A DNA stretch of 64,000 nucleotides, taken from positions 186,001 to 250,000 of the forward strand of contig NZ_FNEO01000002.1 in NCBI RefSeq assembly GCF_900100165.1. Direction: 5' to 3'. Of this stretch, positions 46,419 through 54,393 are shown piece by piece (position 1 is the stretch's first letter; each line of letters starts with the position of its first letter). The position numbers and the translations under genes were made by a program. Source of the stretch: Flavobacterium glycines. Lineage in GTDB: Bacteria > Bacteroidota > Bacteroidia > Flavobacteriales > Flavobacteriaceae. The notes under the pieces are model-generated. The model saw nothing but the letters and a program-made list of their open reading frames with translations. It had not been told where the DNA came from and ran no database searches.

Positions 46419-48014
46419 ATGAAACTTTCTAAAACTAAAAAATTACTGCTACTACTGCTTTTCATACAGCAAACAGGCTTTAGTCAGGTACATTTTCAAA
46501 ATCCTGTTTTACCAGGATTTTATCCTGATCCCAGCATCTGCAGGGTCAATAATGACTATTACATGGTTAACAGTAGTTTTGGTTATTTTCCGGGAGTCCC
46601 CCTATTTCACAGTAAAAACCTGGTTAACTGGGAGCAAATTGGTTACGTTTTAGACAGAGAAGAACAATTACCATTGGCAAAAGCACAGGTTACTTTAGGG
46701 ATTTTTGCACCTACAATTCGGTATCATAATGGTTTGTTTTATATGATAACAACCAATATTACTGACAAAGGAAACTTTTATGTTACAGCCAAAAATCCTG
46801 CCGGCCCCTGGTCCAATCCCATTTGGATTGAAACACCCGGAATTGATCCTAGTTTATTTTTTGATGAAGATGGAAAAGTTTATGTTACCTCAGCACAAAA
46901 TTGGGGCGCTGTAAAAAACCGAATTGTAATGTCTGAAATTGATATTGCAACAGGCAAACTACTTACGGAACCTGTAACAATCTGGAAAGGAACCGGCGGA
47001 AAATTTCCAGAAGGACCGCATTTATATAAAAAAGATGGTTTTTATTATCTAATCATTGCCGAAGGCGGAACGGAATACGGACATAAAGTAACCATCGCCA
47101 GAAGTAAAAACATTTGGGGGGATTATGAATCGAATCCTGCCAATCCAATTCTTACTCACGCCAATGCCAACGAAGAAAACAATCCAATCCAAGGTACCGG
47201 TCATGCCGATTTAGTACAAACAACTGATGGAAGCTGGTTCTTAGTAGCATTAGGATTCAGACCATTAGACAGTCATCAGATTTTAGGTCGTGAAACTTTC
47301 TTAGCACCGGTAATTTGGAATACTAACGAATGGCCCATTGTAAATAAAAATGGAAGTCTTTCTTTAGAAATGAATGTAGAAAAACTCCCTGAAGAAGTCA
47401 AAATTAAAAACTACAATCAAACGGATGATTTCTCCCAAAACAAACTTGATTTTGAATGGAATTACATCAACAATCCGATAACTCAAAACTATTCGCTCAG
47501 CGAACGCAAAGGTTATTTAAGATTGTACGGAAGCGAAAAAACATTGAATGAAAATCCGGGATTAAGCTTTATAGGCAGAAGACAACAACATTTTAATTTC
47601 ATAGTTGCAACCACTCTTGATTTTAATCCGTCAACGGAAAATGAAGAAGCCGGAATTACCCTATACAAAGATGCTCAACATCATTACCAACTTTATATTC
47701 GAAAAAAAGGAAAAGAAAGAGAATTAGTTTTAGCCTACAGCATCGGTAAAATTCATGCCATTGAAAAGACTATTCTTTTAAAAAATGGAACTGTACAATT
47801 GAAGATTACCGGAACGCCTGAATCATATGAGTTTGCCTATTCACAGGGAAATGATACTGTAATCTTGCTTGGAAATGTAGATACAAAATACCTCAGCACG
47901 GAAACCGCCGGTGGTTTTACCGGAGTTTACATTGGCTTATATGCCAGCGGAAATAAAAGCCAATCAAAGTCTGCTGCTGATTTTAATGATTTTAGTTATA
48001 CCACAAAAGAATAA
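46419..48014 (+). CDS. GH43 beta-xylosidase/arabinofuranosidase
   Basis: This 531-aa secreted GH43 has a signal peptide ending near GFSQ. The five-blade propeller starts FQNPVLPGFYPDPSICRV with catalytic base Asp in PDPS near residue 38. The general acid Glu is likely in FPEGPHLYKKDGFYYL near 198. A C-terminal beta-sandwich (about 330-531) is typical of xylosidases in this family. The frame begins at 46374 inside the esterase gene, but the ATG at 46419 gives the signal. The adjacent xylA/xylB fit release of D-xylose. Confidence 0.88.
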   Translation: MKLSKTKKLLLLLLFIQQTGFSQVHFQNPVLPGFYPDPSICRVNNDYYMVNSSFGYFPGVPLFHSKNLVNWEQIGYVLDREEQLPLAKAQVTLGIFAPTIRYHNGLFYMITTNITDKGNFYVTAKNPAGPWSNPIWIETPGIDPSLFFDEDGKVYVTSAQNWGAVKNRIVMSEIDIATGKLLTEPVTIWKGTGGKFPEGPHLYKKDGFYYLIIAEGGTEYGHKVTIARSKNIWGDYESNPANPILTHANANEENNPIQGTGHADLVQTTDGSWFLVALGFRPLDSHQILGRETFLAPVIWNTNEWPIVNKNGSLSLEMNVEKLPEEVKIKNYNQTDDFSQNKLDFEWNYINNPITQNYSLSERKGYLRLYGSEKTLNENPGLSFIGRRQQHFNFIVATTLDFNPSTENEEAGITLYKDAQHHYQLYIRKKGKERELVLAYSIGKIHAIEKTILLKNGTVQLKITGTPESYEFAYSQGNDTVILLGNVDTKYLSTETAGGFTGVYIGLYASGNKSQSKSAADFNDFSYTTKE

Positions 48015-48064
48015 TCATTTACGAAGATTATGAAATTTATTCAACAACTGTAATAAATAAAAAA

Positions 48065-48385
48065 ATGGAAAAACGTACCAATAAATACCAATTAAGACTG
48101 GAGTTACTAAAAACTTCAAAAGTTGATGATACCATCTACTCACCTATCGAACTGGAATTCGATAATCACGATAATATTTTTACGATTATCGAAAGAATGA
48201 AAAAAAGAAATCTTTTCCACACCGAAAACCAAGCTATTGAATTTGCCATAGGTTTAAAAATGTTCAGCGAAGTAATGCTGAAAAACAGAGAAAATGAACT
48301 TTTTTCTGAGTTAAGACCGGCTTTCAGTGAATTTATGAAAAAGCTTAAATCGACTCCAACAAAAGACGAAGACAAAAAAGATTAA
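48065..48385 (+). CDS. DUF3861 family protein
   Basis: This 106-aa cytoplasmic protein matches the DUF3861 pattern: NKYQLRLE at the start, PIELEFDNHDNIFTIIERMKKR in the middle, and AIEFAIGLKMFSEVMLKNRENELFSELRPAFSEFMKKLK at the end. Function is unknown in the family. Its place inside the island between GH43 and the cupin gene (12-bp gap) suggests coexpression with the catabolic genes. Confidence 0.75.
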   Translation: MEKRTNKYQLRLELLKTSKVDDTIYSPIELEFDNHDNIFTIIERMKKRNLFHTENQAIEFAIGLKMFSEVMLKNRENELFSELRPAFSEFMKKLKSTPTKDEDKKD

Positions 48386-48397
48386 AAATAAATCAAA

Positions 48398-48886
48398 ATG
48401 AATTTACCCATCAGAAGAGTTGTAACCGGTCATAATCACGAAGGCACTGCGGTATTTACTTCGGACGAAGTATTTGAACCCCAAATTATCCCAACCGGCG
48501 ATGCTGCTATGGCTACAATATGGACCACAGCTACCGTTCCTGCCGATTGTAATGATGAAACGGATGGTGCCAAAAGAGATGCCGGAACAACACTAAAAGG
48601 TGGCTCGGTAATTCGTATTGTAGATATGTTGCCGGGCGCTTCTTCCCCGCTTCACCGAACGGACAGTATTGATTATGGAATTGTGATTAGCGGCGAAATC
48701 GAATTGGAATTAGAAAATGAAATTTCGAAGAAAATGGGTGCCGGAGCAATTATAGTGCAACGCGGAACCCTTCATAAATGGAGAAATCCAAGCGAAACTG
48801 AAGTTTGCAGAATTGTTTTTGTACTCATTGAAGCAAAAGCATACGAGATTAACGGAATTCCGCTTCCTGAATATATGCAGCATTAG
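48398..48886 (+). CDS. Cupin-domain protein
   Basis: This 162-aa single cupin has motif 1 around PGASSPLHRTDSIDYGIVISGEIE (residues 80-103) and motif 2 near QRGTLHKWRNPSE (residues 125-137). His residues in both (HR and HKW) could bind metal. Cupins of this kind recur beside aromatic hydroxylase and ring-cleavage genes, possibly as isomerases or dioxygenases of ring-opened intermediates. Catalytic versus sensor role is not decided. It begins 12 bp after DUF3861. Confidence 0.76.
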   Translation: MNLPIRRVVTGHNHEGTAVFTSDEVFEPQIIPTGDAAMATIWTTATVPADCNDETDGAKRDAGTTLKGGSVIRIVDMLPGASSPLHRTDSIDYGIVISGEIELELENEISKKMGAGAIIVQRGTLHKWRNPSETEVCRIVFVLIEAKAYEINGIPLPEYMQH

Positions 48887-49009
48887 AATCTGTCGCTTTA
48901 TTTAGAGGAACACTCTAAAGCAGGTGGATTTATAACGAGTCAAAACACCACCATTGGTGGAGGAACGACCATTAGCGATGGAAATTGAATAAGATAAAAA
49001 AGAAACACA

Positions 49010-49777
49010 ATGAAACGATTTGAAAATAAAGTTTGCTTAGTAACCGGTGCTTCATCAGGAATTGGAAGGGCTACCGCTATATCATTTGCTAAAGAAGGAG
49101 CTAATGTCGTGGTTTCGGATGTAAATGAAGCGGCAGGAGAATTAGTTGTTAACGAAATCAAAGCATTAGGAAAAGAAGCTTTTTTTGTAAAATGTGATAT
49201 TTCGCAAAGAGCCGAAGTTGAAAATATGATACAAAAAACCGTAAAGACATTTGGGCGTTTGGACTGTGCCGTAAACTCAGCGGGTATCGCAGGAACTTTA
49301 TCCTTACCTACACATGAATATCCGGAAGATGCCTGGTTGCAGCAAATCAACATCAACCTAACCGGTACCTGGTATTGCGTGAAATACCAATTAATAGAAA
49401 TGTTAAAACAAGGCGGCGGAAATATTGTATGCGTATCCTCGGCGGCAGGTTTAGTGGGACAACCGGACAATGTTCCTTATTGCGCTTCAAAACACGGAGT
49501 AATCGGAATTGTAAAAAGTGCCGCAATAGAAAACGCAACCAAAAATATTCGCATCAACGCTATTTGCCCTACCGCTATAGAAACGCCAATGATAATGGAA
49601 GGCAGAAGAAAACTAGCTCATAATCCCGAAGCCTTAGAAGCGGCAATCAATCTGCAAAGAATGAAGCGTATGGGACAACCGCTGGAAGTAGCCGATGTGG
49701 CTTTGTGGATGTGTTCGGATCAGTCAACTTTCATTACAGGTCACGCTATGGCGGTAGACGGAGGCGCTTTTGCATAG
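49010..49777 (+). CDS. Short-chain dehydrogenase/reductase (SDR)
   Basis: This 255-aa classical SDR has TGASSGIG at residues 12-19, NSAG near 87, Ser in IVCVSSAAGLVG near 141 and YCASKHG near 157. The C-terminus STFITGHAMAVDGGAFA is standard. It probably uses NAD(P) on a hydroxyl/keto group of a sugar or aromatic intermediate. It follows the cupin gene after 123 bp and lies before promoter module c, so it belongs to the upstream transcript. Confidence 0.83.
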   Translation: MKRFENKVCLVTGASSGIGRATAISFAKEGANVVVSDVNEAAGELVVNEIKALGKEAFFVKCDISQRAEVENMIQKTVKTFGRLDCAVNSAGIAGTLSLPTHEYPEDAWLQQININLTGTWYCVKYQLIEMLKQGGGNIVCVSSAAGLVGQPDNVPYCASKHGVIGIVKSAAIENATKNIRINAICPTAIETPMIMEGRRKLAHNPEALEAAINLQRMKRMGQPLEVADVALWMCSDQSTFITGHAMAVDGGAFA

Positions 49778-49825
49778 AAAAAGAATACAAAAAGACATTA
49801 AAAACAACCCGAAACAGCTAAGAAG

Positions 49826-49889
49826 ATTGATTTTGAATAGTATCGGAATGTAATTGACTAACTCTCAGAGCCAATTCTCAATAATTTTG
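49826..49889 (+). promoter_or_regulatory. Island promoter module c, before the ring-cleavage unit
   Basis: TTTTGAAT (49831-49838), AATTGACT 21 bp on (49852-49859), and TAATTTTG 30 bp further (49882-49889), which matches TAnnTTTG exactly. The leader to the dioxygenase start is 40 nt. Confidence 0.75.
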
Positions 49890-49929
49890 TTTACACAAAA
49901 AATAAAAAAACATCTAAATTAAAATACAA

Positions 49930-50919
49930 ATGGCAAAAAATCCACATTATTTTTCACAAATGGCACACGTTGAGGTGCTAACTACAGATTTAGAAAAATC
50001 AGTACACTTTTTTGGAGACATTGTAGGCATGGATATTACCGGTAAAGAAGGTAATTCAGTATACTTAAGAGCTTGGGGTGATTATTTTCACCATACATTA
50101 AAATTAACACAAAGCGAAACTTCAGGTTTAGGACATATTGGCTGGAGAGCTGACAGCCCGGAAGCTTTAGAAGAAGCGGTAGCTTACTTAGAAAGTATTA
50201 GCGCAGGACTTGGCTGGGACAATGGCGATTTAGGTCATGGAAAAGCTTACCGTTTCAAATCTCCTGAAGGACATATTCACGAAATTTTCTGGGACGTAGT
50301 CTGGTTAAGAGAAGAAGGCGAAAGAGGAAGTGTTTATGCTGACAGATATGCCAGCAACCGTTTACAGGGAGCTAATCCGCGTCGTTTTGACCACGTAACT
50401 TATATGGTTTCTAAAGGAAAATATGCTGAGGAAAAAGCGTTTTGGAAAGCTTTAGGTTTAAGAAACCCTGACGAAATCAGAATTACAGATGATATGCCTC
50501 CTATTGGTGGTTTGTTTACCACAGCCAATCTTTCTCATGATATTGCCATATTCACAGACCCAAATATTGAACCAAATCAGGCAGTACTAAACCATATTTG
50601 CTGGAATGTAGACAGTCGAGAAGAGGTTTTATTAGCCTTAGATTATTTTATCGAAAAGGGATACAAAAGCGTTATGGGAGCACCTACCAGACATAAAGCT
50701 GACGAAGGTTTCTTTATCTACATCATTGATCCGGGAAGTGGCATTTTATTCGAATACTATGCCTGCGCCCGATTAGTTTTTGCACCCGATCATTTAGATG
50801 TTCATTACCTAAAAGACAATCCTAATGATGCCTGGGGAACTGCTAATCCATTTGCTGAAATGGCTAAAGGAAAAAAATTAGGATTAACAGACGGTGTGGT
50901 AAAACCAATGGATATCTAA
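49930..50919 (+). CDS. Type I extradiol (catechol 2,3-type) dioxygenase, VOC fold
   Basis: This 329-aa two-domain VOC enzyme opens catecholic rings next to the hydroxyl pair. The Fe2+ triad lies in the C-terminal domain: His in RRFDHVTYMV near residue 156, His in LNHICWNVDS near 221, and Glu in GILFEYYACAR near 273. The N-terminal domain (AHVEVLTTDLEKS) lacks the full triad, as usual. It heads the module c operon with a C-C hydrolase-like protein, an FAD hydroxylase and an FAH-family protein: a meta-cleavage set. The aromatic substrate is unknown. Confidence 0.87.
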   Translation: MAKNPHYFSQMAHVEVLTTDLEKSVHFFGDIVGMDITGKEGNSVYLRAWGDYFHHTLKLTQSETSGLGHIGWRADSPEALEEAVAYLESISAGLGWDNGDLGHGKAYRFKSPEGHIHEIFWDVVWLREEGERGSVYADRYASNRLQGANPRRFDHVTYMVSKGKYAEEKAFWKALGLRNPDEIRITDDMPPIGGLFTTANLSHDIAIFTDPNIEPNQAVLNHICWNVDSREEVLLALDYFIEKGYKSVMGAPTRHKADEGFFIYIIDPGSGILFEYYACARLVFAPDHLDVHYLKDNPNDAWGTANPFAEMAKGKKLGLTDGVVKPMDI

Positions 50920-50965
50920 TTTATTAGAGCAAAAAACAATTATTAAAATTTAAAAAGCACAAATT

Positions 50966-52075
50966 ATGTGGCACTATTTTCCGGGACAATACATGCCTTC
51001 TTATCAGGTAAATCGTGCGCTTACACAAGCGCATTATGGAGGAGGCGAATTTGCAGAAATATTAGAAGTAGCTAGTAAAATAGACCCTAATAACAGAGAA
51101 TCTTACAACGAAGCCTGGCTGGAAATGGGGAATCCTGTTTATGAACTTGCCGAAGATTTTGAAAAAAATGGTAACTTTATTTCGGCGAGAAGAACTTATT
51201 TAAGAGCTTTTAATTACTTGCGTTCGGCTGAGTTTTTTATGAACCTTAATCATCCGAAAAAAATACCTACTTATTTAAAAGCAAGAGAAGCTTTCCTGAA
51301 AGCTATTAAATATTTTGATGAAAAAGTATTGCAGGTTGAAGTTCCTTTTGAAGGTTCCTTTCTACCGGGTTATTTGTTTAAACCGGCAGGAGTGAAAAAT
51401 CCTCCGATGATGATTATGTTTGGTGGTTTGGATAGTTTGGCCGAAGAGCTTTATTTTGGTATTGGTCAGCATTTAAACGAGCGTGGCATTGCACTTTTGG
51501 CAATGGACGGACCGGGTCAGGGAGCTGCTTTGCGCTTGAATAATATCCATACCCGTCATGACTATAATGTGGCAGGAACAGCGGTTTTAGACTGGAGTAT
51601 TGAAAATTTAAAAAACGAAATAGCCGTTGATCGTATTGGTATCGGAGCCGTTTCTATGGGAGGTTATATGGCTGCCCGCTGTGCCGCTTTCGAACCGCGT
51701 TTTAAAGTATGCATGGTGTATGGTGCGGTTTGGTCTTATTATGATGTTTGGGCAGGACGTCCTGACAATCATCCATTGGCAGAAATTGTTCAGCATATTG
51801 TGGGAGCGCCGGACATGAACGAAACCCGTAAAAGACTGGAAGGTTTTACACTTGAAAATGGTGTTGCCGAAAAAATTTCAATGCCTACTTACATTCTTCA
51901 TGGTGAAGATGATAAACAAAATTTTGTTGAACATGCTTATAACCTTGAAAAACATTTAACTTGCGAGCACAAGTTAGAAGTCATTCCGGTGGGAGAAAGC
52001 GGTTCGCAACATTGTCAAATCGATGATTTCACCAAGACTTTCAACATGTACGATTGGATCGCTAAAAGGCTGTAA
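50966..52075 (+). CDS. Alpha/beta-hydrolase of the dihydropseudooxynicotine-hydrolase type (C-C hydrolase-like)
   Basis: This 369-aa hydrolase has a helical N-terminal cap (about 1-125) followed by an alpha/beta core. The nucleophile elbow is GAVSMGGYMAARC near residue 231, catalytic Asp is in LHGEDDKQN near 315, and His is in GSQHCQIDD near 350. Homologues with this cap include 2,6-dihydropseudooxynicotine hydrolase, which breaks a C-C bond in a 1,3-diketone. After an extradiol dioxygenase, cleavage of a meta-fission product is the natural role. Ester hydrolysis is the alternative. Confidence 0.8.
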   Translation: MWHYFPGQYMPSYQVNRALTQAHYGGGEFAEILEVASKIDPNNRESYNEAWLEMGNPVYELAEDFEKNGNFISARRTYLRAFNYLRSAEFFMNLNHPKKIPTYLKAREAFLKAIKYFDEKVLQVEVPFEGSFLPGYLFKPAGVKNPPMMIMFGGLDSLAEELYFGIGQHLNERGIALLAMDGPGQGAALRLNNIHTRHDYNVAGTAVLDWSIENLKNEIAVDRIGIGAVSMGGYMAARCAAFEPRFKVCMVYGAVWSYYDVWAGRPDNHPLAEIVQHIVGAPDMNETRKRLEGFTLENGVAEKISMPTYILHGEDDKQNFVEHAYNLEKHLTCEHKLEVIPVGESGSQHCQIDDFTKTFNMYDWIAKRL

Positions 52076-52110
52076 ACTGACTAATTTTAACTATTATAAC
52101 CGACCAAAAT

Positions 52111-53250
52111 ATGAAGTCCATAAATAAAGTATTAATTGTTGGTGGTGGCATTGGTGGCCAGTCGGCTGGTATTGCCCTTAGACAAATTGGAATTGATGTT
52201 GAGATTGTTGAACTTCAACCCAAATTTGATGTGTATGGCGTGGGGATTATCCAGCAGGCAAATGCATTAAGAGCACTTGATGTCTTAGGATGTGCTGACG
52301 AAGCGATGAGAAGAGGTTCGCCTTACCCGATGGTTAAAATGTGTACTCCTACAGGTCATCAAATAGCCGAAGCGGGAACACCACCTATTGGACGATTTCC
52401 AAGTCATAACGGAATTTCAAGAAGGGTTTTGCATGAGGTTTTACTCGAAAGAAGTAAAGAAGTGGGAGTTGTATACCGCATGGGACTTACTGTTGATACC
52501 ATTACCAATAAACAAGATGGCGTTGATGTAGTTTTCTCTGATGGTTCAACCGGAAGTTATGATATTTTAATTGGTGGAGACGGTATCAACTCCAAAGTTC
52601 GCAACTTAATCTTTGGAGAATCAAAACCGAATTATGTTGGATTATCTAACTGGCGGTATGCTTTTAGAAGACCTAAGGATTTAGATACAGGATATATTTA
52701 TTTTGGAAAACAGAGTAAATTAGGAATCATTCCGATGACTGAAAACAGCTGTTACATCTTTGTAGTTTCTGCTGAAGGAGCTGATAATCCTTTTATAACC
52801 CAAGATCAGATGATTCCGAAGCTACAATCCTATATGGCCGAATATCCTATCCCAATGATTCAGGAATTAATCGATCAGGTAGTTGATGCCAAACTGGTCA
52901 ACTACCGACCATTAGAAACATTGAATCTTCCGGCACCTTGGCATAAAGGCAATGTTATCATAATTGGTGATGCAGCACATGCAACTATTCCGCAATTAGG
53001 TTCAGGTGCAGCCTTGGCTATTGAAGACGCTGTGGTATTAGCCGAAGAAATGAAACAACAGGACGGTGCCGATGCTATTTTCTCAAGATTTATGCAACGC
53101 CGATACGACCGTTGTAAAATGGTTGTCGAAAGTTCTGAAAAACTGGGAGAATGGGAATTATTAGCATTCGAAGGAAAACCATTGCCGGAAGGCGCTAATA
53201 TTGGTGCTACAATGGGAAAAACCTGCATGGCACTTACACAACCAATTTAA
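52111..53250 (+). CDS. FAD-dependent aromatic hydroxylase (class A monooxygenase)
   Basis: This 379-aa flavoprotein monooxygenase has the Rossmann motif GGGIGGQSAGIALR near residues 11-24, the DG motif IGGDGINSKVR near 156, and the GD motif IIGDAAHATIPQLGSGAALAIEDA near 290. It uses NAD(P)H and O2 to hydroxylate an electron-rich aromatic ring. In the operon it would prepare the catechol-type substrate for the neighbouring extradiol enzyme. It is distinct from PobA and resembles 6-hydroxynicotinate- and urate-hydroxylase-like proteins. Confidence 0.85.
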   Translation: MKSINKVLIVGGGIGGQSAGIALRQIGIDVEIVELQPKFDVYGVGIIQQANALRALDVLGCADEAMRRGSPYPMVKMCTPTGHQIAEAGTPPIGRFPSHNGISRRVLHEVLLERSKEVGVVYRMGLTVDTITNKQDGVDVVFSDGSTGSYDILIGGDGINSKVRNLIFGESKPNYVGLSNWRYAFRRPKDLDTGYIYFGKQSKLGIIPMTENSCYIFVVSAEGADNPFITQDQMIPKLQSYMAEYPIPMIQELIDQVVDAKLVNYRPLETLNLPAPWHKGNVIIIGDAAHATIPQLGSGAALAIEDAVVLAEEMKQQDGADAIFSRFMQRRYDRCKMVVESSEKLGEWELLAFEGKPLPEGANIGATMGKTCMALTQPI

Positions 53251-53257
53251 AAACAAG

Positions 53258-54211
53258 ATGAAATTAATAACTTTTCAAAATAAAACAGGCGAAAGCCGTA
53301 TTGGTTGGTTACAGGACAATGCGGTTGTAGATATGAATCTTGCCGATTCCAGACTACCTGTTGACATGCTTACATTCATAGACAATCACGAAGCTAATTT
53401 CGAAATCATAAAAGAATTAGAATTTACTGAACCTCATTATTCCCTTGATGAAATAAAATTATTGGCTCCATTGCCAAATCCACGTAGTTTTAGGGATTAC
53501 ATCGGATTTGAACAGCACATGCTCAATGCTTCAAAATCTTTTGGACATATCGTTGGAGCAGCATGGTATGAAATACCTATTTTCTATTTTACTAACCATC
53601 ATGGTATTTATGGCCCTGAAGATGAAATTAAGCGTCCTAAAGGAGAAGAGAAATTAGATATTGAACTCGAAATGGCAGTTATTATTGGCAAAAAAGGAAA
53701 AGATATAAAGGCCGAAGATGCCGATGAATATATTTTTGGTTATACCGTTTTTAATGATTGGACGGCACGTGCTATACAAAAACATGAAATGACTGTGCCA
53801 CTGGGACCACACAAAGGAAAAGATTTTGCAAATGCTATTGGACCATGTATTGTTACCAAAGATGAATTTGAGAAATATCGTTGTACTATCTCAAGAGAAT
53901 CGCATCCGGAGCATTTGGCTATGCCTAAAACTAATGGCGCCCGATTTGATTTAAAAATGACTGCAAAAATTAATGATGAAGTCATCTGCGAAGGAAATTA
54001 CAAAACCGTTCACTGGACGTTTCCTCAAATGATGGAACGTGCTTCCGAAAACAATGTTACACTAATGCCCGGAGACATTTTAGGTTCTGGAACTGTAGGC
54101 TGGGGAAGTTTGATCGAAAATAACTTTAGCGTTCACCGCCCTTTAGAACCGGGGGACATAGTAGAACTAGAAATTGAAGGAATCGGTATCCTTAAAAATA
54201 CCGTTATTTAG
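53258..54211 (+). CDS. Fumarylacetoacetate-hydrolase (FAH) family protein
   Basis: This 317-aa FAH-fold enzyme has metal-binding acidic residues in KLDIELEMAVIIGKKGKD near residue 132 and FNDWTARAIQKHE near 165, and the C-terminal GTVGWGSLIENNF and LEPGDIVELEIEGIG. FAH enzymes hydrolyse or decarboxylate acylpyruvate-like ring-fission products. The frame opens at 53201 inside the hydroxylase gene; the ATG at 53258, seven bases after that stop, is the real start. It is the last gene of the ring-cleavage operon. Confidence 0.87.
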   Translation: MKLITFQNKTGESRIGWLQDNAVVDMNLADSRLPVDMLTFIDNHEANFEIIKELEFTEPHYSLDEIKLLAPLPNPRSFRDYIGFEQHMLNASKSFGHIVGAAWYEIPIFYFTNHHGIYGPEDEIKRPKGEEKLDIELEMAVIIGKKGKDIKAEDADEYIFGYTVFNDWTARAIQKHEMTVPLGPHKGKDFANAIGPCIVTKDEFEKYRCTISRESHPEHLAMPKTNGARFDLKMTAKINDEVICEGNYKTVHWTFPQMMERASENNVTLMPGDILGSGTVGWGSLIENNFSVHRPLEPGDIVELEIEGIGILKNTVI

Positions 54212-54229
54212 TTAAGTTGGTTTACTAAC

Positions 54230-54270
54230 GAAACCCCTTTTGCTTATTTTTAGTAAAAGGGGTTTCTTTT
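54230..54270 (+). terminator. Terminator of the ring-cleavage operon
   Basis: Perfect stem GAAACCCCTTTT / AAAAGGGGTTTC with a 13-base loop, then TTTT. Confidence 0.88.
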
Positions 54271-54320
54271 ACTAAAAAAACAGGAAAATGTTACTTCTTG
54301 TTTTTCAATTAATTTTTACA

Positions 54321-54364
54321 AAAAAAATGTTACCAATACTTTTCATTCGTATTGATAACATTTT
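54321..54364 (-). terminator. Terminator after xylA
   Basis: Stem of 16 bp with one mismatch (AAAATGTTACCAATAC / GTATTGATAACATTTT) and a T run on the minus strand. Confidence 0.8.
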
Positions 54365-54393
54365 CCAAACTAATACTATTTTAAAAGAATTTT

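Noticed and set aside
22450..48014. Ulvan or other sulfated-polysaccharide utilisation locus
   Set aside because: Sulfatase, rhamnosidase, xylosidase and xyl genes fit in part, but there is no SusCD, no polysaccharide lyase and no unsaturated glucuronyl hydrolase, and the ring-cleavage genes stay unexplained.
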